Shown piece after piece: positions 27,681 through 36,002 of a stretch of DNA of 64,000 bases; position 1 is the first letter of the stretch; each line of letters begins with the position of its first letter. The position numbers and the translations under genes are program-made. The stretch is from Spirochaetota bacterium (GTDB taxonomy: Bacteria; Spirochaetota; UBA4802; UBA5550), in the NCBI GenBank assembly GCA_017999915.1, contig JAGNKX010000020.1:1-64000 (forward strand), in the 5' to 3' direction. A model generated the notes under the pieces. It was not told the DNA's origin and made no database searches. It saw only the letters and a program-made list of their open reading frames with translations.

Positions 27681-27708
27681 AAAAAAGCCGGGCATAAAGC
27701 CCGGCTTT
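27681..27708 (-). terminator. rho-independent terminator of the FadL-like gene
   Basis: Read on the - strand: AAAGCCGGGC, TTTAT loop, GCCCGGCTTT, then more T residues. It lies 24 bp beyond the porin stop codon and separates that gene from galK. Confidence 0.9.
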
Positions 27709-27731
27709 ATTATGGCAGTTTCTTTGTTCTG

Positions 27732-29288
27732 TTATATTCTCATGCCCAGCTCCACCATGAAGGTGTGGTTCATCCCGCTGTATTTGTAGCTGGGATTGAG
27801 CATGTATGTCTGGGCGACGTCATCCAATGAATTGGTGGTTATGTTGTAGCTGATGCCGTCTTTTTTGACAGACACTGGCACCAGGTACTGGAACTGGTAC
27901 GCCAGGCCGATGATGACCTGGCCGTTGAGCCTCCACATCTTCGGCACAGTGAATTTAAGCCCCAGGGAAGCGTTGATCTTGTCGTTGTCAAGAAGGTTGT
28001 ATACTCCGGTGACATACTTTGTCGAGGTGGTGCCGATCCGTATGGCGGCCATGGATCCGGCCTTCTTGTCAAGGACGCTGGGCACGTAGCCGAATCCCAC
28101 CATGACCGACAGCCAGTTGAGGGGCGTGTCATACTTGAAGCCGACTTTAAACGACATGGTATCGCGGAATTTGGGCAGCATCTTGGGATAGTGGAACTTC
28201 ATCACCTTGGAGAAGTCGCTCTTAGACCACAATTCATAATTCAGGTCTGCGGATATGGAGAAGACATTGGCGTAGGTATAGGCTACGCCGCCGGTCATGA
28301 CATGGGGCGTATAGTAGTCGAAGATGGCCAGCATGAGGTTCATGCCGATGGCCCCGCCGAGAATGCCGGCAGCGGCATCGAAGGGATCGATTTTCAGTTT
28401 CGTTGCCTGGCGGTATGAGGCGCCGATATCGAGAATGTGGCGGCCCCGCAGGGAGGATACGAATTGCAGCGGGCTCAGGTAGATGCCGGCTATGGCGCCG
28501 GGATTGATGCTCAGGTCCATGTTGGTCTGGCCGATGGGGATCTGGGGATCTCCGGTCAGCTGGGCTTCCATGTAGAGCTTTCCCTTTCCGCCGAAGGCGG
28601 CGTTGATGCCCACGCCGCCGCCCAGGGCGTCGTTCAGGAGTCCAAACCCGAGGCCGATCAGGACCGTGGCTCCCTGGATTTCCCTTCCATAACGTATATA
28701 GTTGTGGGTCCGCGGGTCGATATCGTTCACTTTGACCAGGCTGAAATCCCAGTTCATTCCCATCCCGATGCCAAGGCGGCATGATGAAATGAATTCCGGC
28801 AGCTTGATGACGTTATTGATGTCCAGGACGCCGCCGATGAGGATGAATCCATAGGGATCCATCTTGGTAGCGTTGGTTTTTTCCGGGTAATACTGGGGAT
28901 TGGAGCCGCTGGTCCTGTTATAGCGACTGATGTCCAATTTGAGCTTGGGAATCGTCGCCAGCACGGTAATGGCGAACTGGTTGGGATAGATATCCTTTTT
29001 AGGCGCCTCGGCATCGCCCTCGGCTTTTCTGAGCTTAAGGGTCATTTCCCCTTCTTTGGCGGGCGCTTCAGCTGCAAGGTTCCTGGTCTTGCCGAGACCG
29101 GCCACGTTATAATATACCGATGACCAGTCGTTGACGACCGCCGTCATGGCATTTCCGCGAGCCATCCCCTCCGCGGAAAAACCGTAGGTGTCTTGGAAGC
29201 CACCCGCGAACAGGTTTGCGGATATGCCTATTGAAAAAAGAGCTGTCATGATAACTAATGCATGTTTTGATTTCATTGCCGCACCCAT
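27732..29288 (-). CDS. OmpP1/FadL-like outer-membrane protein
   Basis: 518 residues with a signal peptide ending near LFAGG. The start GFSAEGMARGNAMTAVVNDWSSVYYNVAGL is the N-terminal hatch motif of FadL/TodX transporters (usual G.GNA..A..DASA.YYNPAG). The remainder alternates in a beta-barrel pattern. The family moves long-chain fatty acids or hydrocarbons across the outer membrane. The start is uncertain between 29288 and 29276. A 32-bp palindrome lies 130 bp upstream and a divergent TetR gene beyond it; regulation by that TetR is a reasonable inference. Confidence 0.82.
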   Translation of the reverse strand: MGAAMKSKHALVIMTALFSIGISANLFAGGFQDTYGFSAEGMARGNAMTAVVNDWSSVYYNVAGLGKTRNLAAEAPAKEGEMTLKLRKAEGDAEAPKKDIYPNQFAITVLATIPKLKLDISRYNRTSGSNPQYYPEKTNATKMDPYGFILIGGVLDINNVIKLPEFISSCRLGIGMGMNWDFSLVKVNDIDPRTHNYIRYGREIQGATVLIGLGFGLLNDALGGGVGINAAFGGKGKLYMEAQLTGDPQIPIGQTNMDLSINPGAIAGIYLSPLQFVSSLRGRHILDIGASYRQATKLKIDPFDAAAGILGGAIGMNLMLAIFDYYTPHVMTGGVAYTYANVFSISADLNYELWSKSDFSKVMKFHYPKMLPKFRDTMSFKVGFKYDTPLNWLSVMVGFGYVPSVLDKKAGSMAAIRIGTTSTKYVTGVYNLLDNDKINASLGLKFTVPKMWRLNGQVIIGLAYQFQYLVPVSVKKDGISYNITTNSLDDVAQTYMLNPSYKYSGMNHTFMVELGMRI

Positions 29289-29418
29289 TATCTCCTGAAT
29301 TATTTGTTTTTTCCGAACATGTTTAAGGCTGATTTACCTAAACAATATTCCTCCATATAACAACTTAAGGATACAAACATGCCGCATATTTTGTATCCCA
29401 AGGTCCCATTTTGATGAA

Positions 29419-29450
29419 ATATTATAAACCGTCTGGACGGTTTATAATAT
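29419..29450. promoter_or_regulatory. 32-bp palindromic operator, probably for the adjacent TetR
   Basis: Two perfect 15-bp arms, ATATTATAAACCGTC and its complement, around a central TG. The ACCGTC..GACGGT core is the style of TetR-family operators. On the - strand a TATAAT inside the arm could be the -10 of the FadL-like gene, so binding would block it. The remaining AT-rich stretch 29451-30010 holds no gene I can support. Confidence 0.82.
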
Positions 29451-30010
29451 AAATTTTATTTTATAGTGAAAATCTTAATGATTCTTTTTTCATATGATTG
29501 TTTTGTTTTTTCTGCTTGTTATATCTTCTTGTAATGGAATAGGAATTGTGAATGTGAAAACAAATCTTTTGATATTTAAAAGATTAAGAATTCAACATTC
29601 GTTTTCTTATACATGCATAATACCTATAAACTAATATATAAGTGTAAGTACACATAATAGATCGACATAAATTTGTCAATTAAAACTGACACTTCAGTTT
29701 CAAAAACATGTAAGATGTTTTGTTTTCTTCAAATGGTTTGATTCTTCTGAGTCGTATTTAATAGAAGAATAATGGAAAAATATTGACATTTTACAAATAT
29801 TGAAGCTTGAATATTTTCTCCAGATAGTTATCGGTGCATTTAACAGTATCCTGTTGCTTAATGTGTAAGAATAAAATGTACACCATGCAGCAGATAATAG
29901 CTGTGATGAGGTTTGTCGCATAATGAAACAAGCGAAATGAAATAGTGCTTTACGTGATATTCATTTATTGTACACAATGCATTGCATACAAGAGCTTGGA
30001 GAAAAAAAAT

Positions 30011-30634
30011 ATGCTGAAAAAGGGAGAGCAGACCAGGGAGCGTCTTTTACAATGCGCGGAAAAAGCGTTTTCCAAAAACGGATATTATGAAACGCAGGTT
30101 TCCGACATTGTAAAGATGGCCCATGTTGCGAAGGGGACCATTTACCAGTATTTTAAAAATAAAGACGCCGTTTTCAAGACTCTTCTCGGGAATTATCTCC
30201 GCCAGTGGGAGAAGGCCATCGCCCTGGACCTGAGCGTCTTCGGCGGCAGCAAGTCGGATTCATACTATGCCATGGAGTTCCTGCGGCACCGTCTGAAAAA
30301 AACCTCTGATTACTGGGGTGAGAACCAGGATAGGACGAATATCATCCTCAGGATCGCCGTGGGCCTCAACGCCGAGTTCGAATCGGTCATGAGGGTCTTC
30401 GAGGATAAAATAGTCAGGGTCATCATGGGAGACATCGAGCTGGGTCAGAAATGGGGCAACGTCCCCAAGGATATAAATGTCGAAATCGCCGGCAACGCCA
30501 TTCTCGGCGTCGTGTTCAGGCTTTCCTATCATTTCTATGTTCTGAAGAGAAAAAAATTCCAGAAGATGAACAGGGAGGATATGGAAAACGAGGTGCTGCG
30601 CCTGGTTGCCAACCTGCTTAAAATGAGCGCATGA
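30011..30634 (+). CDS. TetR/AcrR-family regulator
   Basis: 207 residues from the ATG at 30011, with GGAG 9 nt upstream; an in-frame extension to 29945 has no ribosome site. The N-terminal helix-turn-helix is typical: TRERLLQCAEKAFSKNGYYETQVSDIVKMAHVAKGTIYQYFKNKDAVFKTLL (about 7-58). The C-terminal ligand domain is helical and not assignable. It is divergent from the FadL-like gene, suggesting control of fatty-acid or hydrocarbon uptake through the palindrome between them. Confidence 0.93.
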   Translation: MLKKGEQTRERLLQCAEKAFSKNGYYETQVSDIVKMAHVAKGTIYQYFKNKDAVFKTLLGNYLRQWEKAIALDLSVFGGSKSDSYYAMEFLRHRLKKTSDYWGENQDRTNIILRIAVGLNAEFESVMRVFEDKIVRVIMGDIELGQKWGNVPKDINVEIAGNAILGVVFRLSYHFYVLKRKKFQKMNREDMENEVLRLVANLLKMSA

Positions 30635-30682
30635 TCGCGCCCCCGGACGTCTTCCTGCAGAAAGTTATCAGGCCCATGGCCA

Positions 30683-31147
30683 TTACCGTTCTATGTAGGT
30701 GACTGCGCCGACGAAGCTTCTCTGCCAGTATGCCAGGTTCATATCGGCGATGCCGACGCGCTTTCCCCATGATGGAGCGTGGATGAACCGCGACTTGTCT
30801 ATGAAAATACCCACGTGGGAGATCCGGCGCTTATAGATCTTGAAAAAAACAAGGTCGCCGGGCCGCGCCTCATCCAGGTCGATTTTCCTGCCGCCCTCGT
30901 ACTGGTCGACCGTTGACCGGGGCAGGGTAATGCCGTTTTCCCGATACACGAATTGCACGAATCCTGAGCAGTCGAATCCCTTCGCACCCATGCCCCCGTA
31001 ATTGTAACGGTCGCCGATATGCTTTTTCGCCGTATCGAGGATGCCGGTCCGCAGGGTGCCGGAGTCCCCGGCCCATAGGCCGGCGAAACCGATGGCGGCG
31101 ACAAGGGCCGCCGCTGCCAGGGCCGGTTTTAGTGTATGTAATGCCAT
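30683..31147 (-). CDS. NlpC/P60 peptidoglycan endopeptidase
   Basis: 154 residues from ATG 31147 (GGGGAA upstream). An N-terminal signal or anchor (about 7-27) precedes the NlpC/P60 domain: GDRYNYGGMGAKGFDCSGFVQFVYRENG with the nucleophile Cys60, then GDLVFFKIYKRRISHVGIFIDKSRFIHAPSWGKRV with the catalytic His in SHVGIF and the third polar His in FIHAP. It would cut peptide stems in the periplasmic wall. It converges with the TetR gene. Confidence 0.92.
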   Translation of the reverse strand: MALHTLKPALAAAALVAAIGFAGLWAGDSGTLRTGILDTAKKHIGDRYNYGGMGAKGFDCSGFVQFVYRENGITLPRSTVDQYEGGRKIDLDEARPGDLVFFKIYKRRISHVGIFIDKSRFIHAPSWGKRVGIADMNLAYWQRSFVGAVTYIER

Positions 31148-31255
31148 GCCATGTTCCCCATGTAATGCCGATAGTCTACTATAATGGGGCGGGCGGACAA
31201 GCATTTTTTCTGTGATTGTGCATCCCATTCTGGATACACTCTGAATAATTATCAA

Positions 31256-31283
31256 TTGACATGATTGAACGGCGCTGTATAAT
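31256..31283 (+). promoter_or_regulatory. near-consensus sigma70 promoter
   Basis: TTGACA (31256-31261), 16 bp, TATAAT (31278-31283), one of the best matches in the window. It drives the REC-PAS-HATPase gene with a leader of about 35 nt to the GTG start at 31325. Confidence 0.85.
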
Positions 31284-31324
31284 AGCGGACAGCGTGTGTG
31301 CTCATTTCATTGGGGACTGCATTG

Positions 31325-32605
31325 GTGGAACGAAAAAAAATATTCATTGTCGAGGATGCCAGTATCGTCGCTATGGAGCTGCGCAGGATCCTCGAGAGTA
31401 TCGGCTACGACGTCTGCGGAATAGCGGGCTCCGGGGATGAGGCCATCGAGATGTGCCTTGCGTCCCCGCCGGAACTCATACTCATGGACGTCAAGCTCCC
31501 GGGCAAGCTGAATGGCATCGAGGCATCGCGGGAGATCCGGAAGCACATCAATGTACCGGTCATATACACGACCGCCTATTCGGACAGTGATACGGTCAGG
31601 GAAGTCCAGAAATCGTATCCCTTCGGTTTTGTCATCAAGCCCTACCGTGAAAAGGACCTCCTGGTGGCCATCGAAACGGCCTTCACCCGCTACGAGTATG
31701 AGCGCAAGCTTGAGATAAGCGAGACCAAGTACAAGAGCCTCTTCGAGGGATCGAGCGATATCATATTCACTCTCGACGAGAACTTCACCATACTGACCGT
31801 GAACGGCGCGATCATGAACTACCTGAGCTTGAGTCCCGACGAGGTCATATCGAGAAACCTTATGGATCTTCTTTCCTTTCCTGCTGAGGGGGAATCCATG
31901 CAGATGGATTTTGCCCGGGAAAAGCTTGATTCCTTCGCGAAGTCCAGGCGGCCGCAGAATTTCAAGACCGTGTTCAAGGTCAAATACAATCACGAGCCCG
32001 TCGAGATGAATGTGCGCCTTGAATTCATCAACATACCGGACGGCAGGCTCATCATGGGGAGGGCGTTCAGGGTCGTGGAGGACGAGCTGCTGAAATTTTT
32101 CGTATCCGAGAAGCAGAACCTGGTAATGGGAAACCAGCTGTTCCTGGTGGGGGATATCACGTTCCGGATGACGAGAAACCTCAAGCGCTATCTCGACGCC
32201 GACACCGTGGAGTTGATGCGGATGGCCCTGGTTGAGATGATCGTCAACGCAATCGAGCACGGCAACCTGGAGATTTCATTCGAGGAAAAATCGGAGGCCC
32301 TGAAAAGCAGCAATTATTTCGACTTCATCAACCATCGCCAGGCCAATCCGTCATTCCGTGGCCGAAGGGTTCATGTCGAGTATTCCATCACTCCCGATGA
32401 GGCCTGGTACATGGTTACCGATGACGGGTCCGGCTTCGACCATGAGGAATTGTTCAAGCGTGATATCGCCGATATAAACATGGCCATGGGCACTCACGGC
32501 CGTGGCGTTCTCCTGGCCGCGAAAATATTCGATGAGGTCCGCTACAGCGACGGGGGAAACAGGGTGATGCTGGTCAAGAGGATCGGGGGCGCCGGCGGGG
32601 ATTAG
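31325..32605 (+). CDS. response regulator receiver-PAS-HATPase (RsbW-like) signalling protein
   Basis: 426 residues from GTG 31325, which has GGGGA 8 nt upstream and fits the promoter. Receiver domain 1-120 (IFIVEDASIVAMELRRIL, phospho-acceptor Asp55 in LILMDVKLPG, TAYSD, and Lys in VIKPY). PAS domain about 135-245 (YKSLFEGSSDIIFTLDENFTILTVNGAIMNYLSLSPDEVISRNLMDLL). The C-terminus is an HATPase_c domain of the anti-sigma (RsbW/SpoIIAB) kind: MALVEMIVNAIEHGNLEISF (N box), VTDDGSGFD (G1) and HGRGVLLAAKIFDEVRY. There is no His phospho-acceptor helix, so it is not a canonical histidine kinase. It probably couples two-component input to a serine-kinase or partner-switch output. Confidence 0.88.
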   Translation: MERKKIFIVEDASIVAMELRRILESIGYDVCGIAGSGDEAIEMCLASPPELILMDVKLPGKLNGIEASREIRKHINVPVIYTTAYSDSDTVREVQKSYPFGFVIKPYREKDLLVAIETAFTRYEYERKLEISETKYKSLFEGSSDIIFTLDENFTILTVNGAIMNYLSLSPDEVISRNLMDLLSFPAEGESMQMDFAREKLDSFAKSRRPQNFKTVFKVKYNHEPVEMNVRLEFINIPDGRLIMGRAFRVVEDELLKFFVSEKQNLVMGNQLFLVGDITFRMTRNLKRYLDADTVELMRMALVEMIVNAIEHGNLEISFEEKSEALKSSNYFDFINHRQANPSFRGRRVHVEYSITPDEAWYMVTDDGSGFDHEELFKRDIADINMAMGTHGRGVLLAAKIFDEVRYSDGGNRVMLVKRIGGAGGD

Positions 32606-32623
32606 GGCGCTCCCGGTGATCGA

Positions 32624-32998
32624 TCACTTCGCGGGGCCGACCCTGGCATAGCGCCGGATGGTATCCCCCGTTTTCAGCAGCATGATCTTCTTGTCTATCG
32701 ATACTATTTCGCCATAGACCGTTTTGAATGATTTCTTGTCCGATGCAAGGCGTATTTCCGCTCCTTCAACGACATAACCGATTTTTGCCCGTTTTGAGAT
32801 ATAGAGGCCCTCTCGCGTGAAAACCTCCCTGTTCTCTTCATCGGTTATGATTTCCTTCTTGCAGTTCCCGTCACTCCTGCATGAATCTCCGGTCCACTCC
32901 CATTCGCCGATGAGGGCGGTGCGATGATCCTGACGCGAACAGGATAGTACAAGCATCAGGGCTACGCAGGACAATGCTATTATCATAAATGATCTCAT
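32624..32998 (-). CDS. small lipoprotein of unknown function
   Basis: 124 residues, GGAG before the ATG. Lipoprotein signal ending LMLVLSC. The mature part contains LIGEWEWTGDSC near the start and a beta-rich body, reminiscent of small lipocalin-like proteins (the GxW pattern), with Cys residues in DSCRSDGNC that could form a disulphide. The function is unknown. It converges with the signalling gene, 18 bp from its stop. Confidence 0.75.
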   Translation of the reverse strand: MRSFMIIALSCVALMLVLSCSRQDHRTALIGEWEWTGDSCRSDGNCKKEIITDEENREVFTREGLYISKRAKIGYVVEGAEIRLASDKKSFKTVYGEIVSIDKKIMLLKTGDTIRRYARVGPAK

Positions 32999-33346
32999 GT
33001 ATTACTCCATCATAATGCTAATTGCTGACAGTCCCACTGCGGCTCTGCCTGCCCATGGGAGCTGAGCTGTCGATACCATTCAGTGGTATCTTATGAATCC
33101 ATGTTACAGGAATAATTGCCTCTACGGAACAATCAAGAACATAATGGGTAAATTTTGACGCATGTAAATGCGGCGATGGAGAAAATACGACGCCTGCGGT
33201 ATTGTATCACGGGGCACATCCCATGGTCGTCGCACCGGCCTGCCATGATTCAGTGTTCCCCCTGGATCATCGGGCCGGCGTGTTACCTGACATGCACCCC
33301 GCTCTGTTTTGTGATCCGGAAATGTGTTGCGACGGCCAGGATCAGC

Positions 33347-33517
33347 TTAATGCCTGAATTGCTTTATCAAACTCTCCAGTTGATTCTCCTTGGCTTTCAC
33401 AATTTCCTTATACTCGTTAGTCGCCGTATGGTGCCTTTCGACCATGGCTGTCTTGAGCTCCCTCTCCAGCAGGAGAACGATAAAATCAGCGTCGTTTTTC
33501 GATAATTCGAGATTCAT
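33347..33517 (-). CDS. small 56-residue helical protein
   Basis: A 56-residue gene with a strong ribosome site (GGGAGGTAATT before ATG 33517). The translation begins MNLELSKNDADFIVLLLERE and ends LESLIKQFRH. It is made of two amphipathic helices, rich in Glu, Lys and Leu, with HHT-ATNEY as the turn, so an antiparallel hairpin or coiled-coil dimer is likely. No signal peptide or Cys. I have no function for it. An overlapping + strand frame (33155-33505) lacks a ribosome site and looks spurious. Bases 32999-33346 contain nothing else I can identify. Confidence 0.72.
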   Translation of the reverse strand: MNLELSKNDADFIVLLLERELKTAMVERHHTATNEYKEIVKAKENQLESLIKQFRH

Positions 33518-33914
33518 AATTACCTCCCTAAAATGTTTACGCGGAGAACTAAAATGTCTCTACGAACTATGCCCTCACTAGTAATATAGCAATAAACCAT
33601 CAGAAATCAAAAAAAATTATTCCATGTAAATTTTTTTCAATTTGTGAAAAATTGCCGTTAAATGGTCTCTTTTTCAAATTTATACAAGTTTATATTGGGG
33701 AAATATGGTATACTCTTAAATAGTATGCGAGGCATCGTGGCAGCAGTTTAGGCATCGTCCCTGGGCCGTGACCCGCATAATGATTGACAAAAAAAATCAG
33801 TACCTGTAGCCTGCTTTGATTTTTCATGAAATCCGTTGACTCATAGATCGCATTTCTGCAGAACGAACCGGACCGCTTGTGTGCGGCAACCGCTTTTCCC
33901 CTGGGAGTATCGCA
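33518..33914. other. intergenic region upstream of the APC permease
   Basis: About 400 bp, AT-rich in its first half. A TTGACA (33784-33789) with a 17-bp spacer is followed only by TAGCCT, a weak -10. I see no gene or clear RNA structure. Confidence 0.5.
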
Positions 33915-35924
33915 TTGAGCAAGAAGTATTCACCAATATCGATTTTCAATCGTTTGAAGACCATTGTCATGGGAGACGCCCGGAGTATTTCCGATCCGGG
34001 CATTTTTCACAAGCTGTCCCTGATCGCCTTCTTCGCCTGGGTTGGCCTCGGCGCGGACGGCCTCACCTCGTCATGTTACGGTCCCGAGGAGGCCTACCTC
34101 GCCCTGGGCAGACACGCCCACCTGAGCATATTCGTGGCCCTGGGAACGGTGATCACGATTTTCGTCATCAGCGCGAGCTATCACCAGATCATCGAGCTCT
34201 TCCCGACCGGGGGAGGGGGATATCTCGTGGCGAGCAAGCTCCTCTCACCGTCGGTCGGCATGGTCGCGGGTAGCGCCCTTCTCATCGACTATCTCCTGAC
34301 GATCACCCTGTCGGTGGCCAGCGGCGCCGACGCCCTGTTCAGCTTTCTGCCCCTGTCAATGCTCCCCTATAAGCTTCCGGTGGCGGTCGGCGGGGTTGGT
34401 CTTCTCATCATCCTCAATCTCCGCGGCGTGAAAGAATCGGTCCTTCCCCTGGTCCCGATATTTCTCCTCTTCATCATCACCCATTCCTTTGTCATCATCT
34501 ATTCGATCTCATCGCAGGCCATGAATGTGCCGGTCGTTGTCGACGCCACCGCCGCGGGGATCAGGGCGTCCAGCGCGGAGCTGGGTTTTGCCGGCATGGT
34601 CTTCCTGGTGTTGCGGGCCTACAGCATGGGCGCCGGGACCTTCACCGGCATCGAGGCCGTGTCCAACGGGATGTCCATACTCCGGGAGCCGAAGGTGCAG
34701 ACGGCCAAGCGCACCATGAATTACATGGCCACCTCCCTCGCCATCGTCGTGGCGGGGTTGATGGTTGCTTACCTCCTGTATAACGTTCACCATGTCAAGG
34801 GGAAGACGCTCAACGCGGTCCTGTTTGATCAGTTAACGACCGGGTGGGGGACCGGCGGCGTCGTCTTTGTCTTCGTCACGCTCTTTTCCGAGGCGATACT
34901 GCTCTTTGTCGCCGCGCAGACTGGTTTTCTGGGCGGGCCGGCCATTCTCGCGAACATGGCGCTGGACCGGTGGGCGCCGGGCCGCTTCGCCTCCCTCAAT
35001 GACCGCCTGGTGACGCAGAACGGGATACTCATCATGGGGATCGGCTCCGTCATGCTCATGATCTACTCGGGGGGATCGGTCAAGTTCCTTGTCATACTCT
35101 ACAGTATCAACGTCTTCGTCACCTTCACCCTGTCGCAGATGGGCATGGTCCGCCACTGGTGGCAATCCCGTGCGAAGGTGGGCCACTGGCGCAAGAAGAT
35201 CCTGATAAACGGCATCGGCCTGGTGCTGACCTCGTTCATCCTCGTCACGGTGGTGGTGCTGAAATTCAACGAGGGAGGCTGGATCACCATATTCATCACC
35301 GGCTCGCTGGTGGCAGTTGCCATCATCATCCGACGGCATTACCGGAGGACCGGGAAGCTCCTGAAGCGCCTCTCCGGGCTGGTGGAAGTCGCCGACATGG
35401 AGATGAAGAACATAGAGTCAAAGCTGCAGAGCGGCGGGAATCCCCCTCCCGAGCCGCAGTACAATCCCAAGGATAAAACGGCGGTGCTCTTCGTGAACGG
35501 GTTTACCGGGACAGGGCTCCATACGCTTTTTAACATCATACGCCTATTCCAGGACATGTACAAGAATTTCGTTTTCGTCCAGGTCGGCCTTGTCGATTCC
35601 GGCGTGTTCAAGGGAACGGAAGAGCTGGCTGCCCTGCGCGACCACATCAAGAATGATTGCAACCGCTACGTGGAATACATGGTGGCCCACAATCACTACG
35701 CCGAAAGCGTCACCGCCATCGCCGTAGACGTAATCGAGGAAACGGTACGATTGGCGCCGGGAATTTTAAAAAAGTTCCCCAATGCCATTTTCTTCGCGGG
35801 CCAGCTGGTGTTCCCGGAGGATACGTTTTTCTCGCGATGGCTCCATAACTATTCGGCCTTTGCGATCCAGCGGCGCTTCTATCAGCAGGGAATTCCCATT
35901 GTCATTTTGCCGATCAGGGTGTAA
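33915..35924 (+). CDS. APC-superfamily permease with C-terminal cytosolic domain
   Basis: 669 residues from a TTG start at 33915, chosen because GGGAG lies 7 nt upstream; GTG 33879 or ATG 33969 are alternatives. About twelve transmembrane helices occupy roughly 40-475. GADGLTSSCYGPEEAYLALG and the FPTGGGGYLVASKLLSPSVGMVAGSALLIDYLLTITLSVASG segment are typical of APC amino-acid/cation permeases. The last 200 residues are soluble: a helical linker, then an alpha/beta domain (KTAVLFVNGFTGTGLHTLFNIIRLFQDMYKNFVFVQVGLVDSG) that resembles the cytosolic tails of potassium or amino-acid permeases. The substrate is not known. Confidence 0.85.
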   Translation: MSKKYSPISIFNRLKTIVMGDARSISDPGIFHKLSLIAFFAWVGLGADGLTSSCYGPEEAYLALGRHAHLSIFVALGTVITIFVISASYHQIIELFPTGGGGYLVASKLLSPSVGMVAGSALLIDYLLTITLSVASGADALFSFLPLSMLPYKLPVAVGGVGLLIILNLRGVKESVLPLVPIFLLFIITHSFVIIYSISSQAMNVPVVVDATAAGIRASSAELGFAGMVFLVLRAYSMGAGTFTGIEAVSNGMSILREPKVQTAKRTMNYMATSLAIVVAGLMVAYLLYNVHHVKGKTLNAVLFDQLTTGWGTGGVVFVFVTLFSEAILLFVAAQTGFLGGPAILANMALDRWAPGRFASLNDRLVTQNGILIMGIGSVMLMIYSGGSVKFLVILYSINVFVTFTLSQMGMVRHWWQSRAKVGHWRKKILINGIGLVLTSFILVTVVVLKFNEGGWITIFITGSLVAVAIIIRRHYRRTGKLLKRLSGLVEVADMEMKNIESKLQSGGNPPPEPQYNPKDKTAVLFVNGFTGTGLHTLFNIIRLFQDMYKNFVFVQVGLVDSGVFKGTEELAALRDHIKNDCNRYVEYMVAHNHYAESVTAIAVDVIEETVRLAPGILKKFPNAIFFAGQLVFPEDTFFSRWLHNYSAFAIQRRFYQQGIPIVILPIRV

Positions 35925-36002
35925 TGCGTCTCTGATGATCAATACACGGCGCACTTCATGAAAGATGTTTCGCCGCCGTGATCACTCCCAGGGGGGAATA
36001 TC

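Noticed and set aside
29700-29921. 73-codon - strand frame in the AT-rich porin/TetR gap
   Set aside because: No ribosome site and no recognisable features. It lies in non-coding regulatory DNA.
33155-33505. 116-codon + strand frame
   Set aside because: No ribosome site, unusual composition, and it overlaps the better-supported - strand small gene at 33347-33517.
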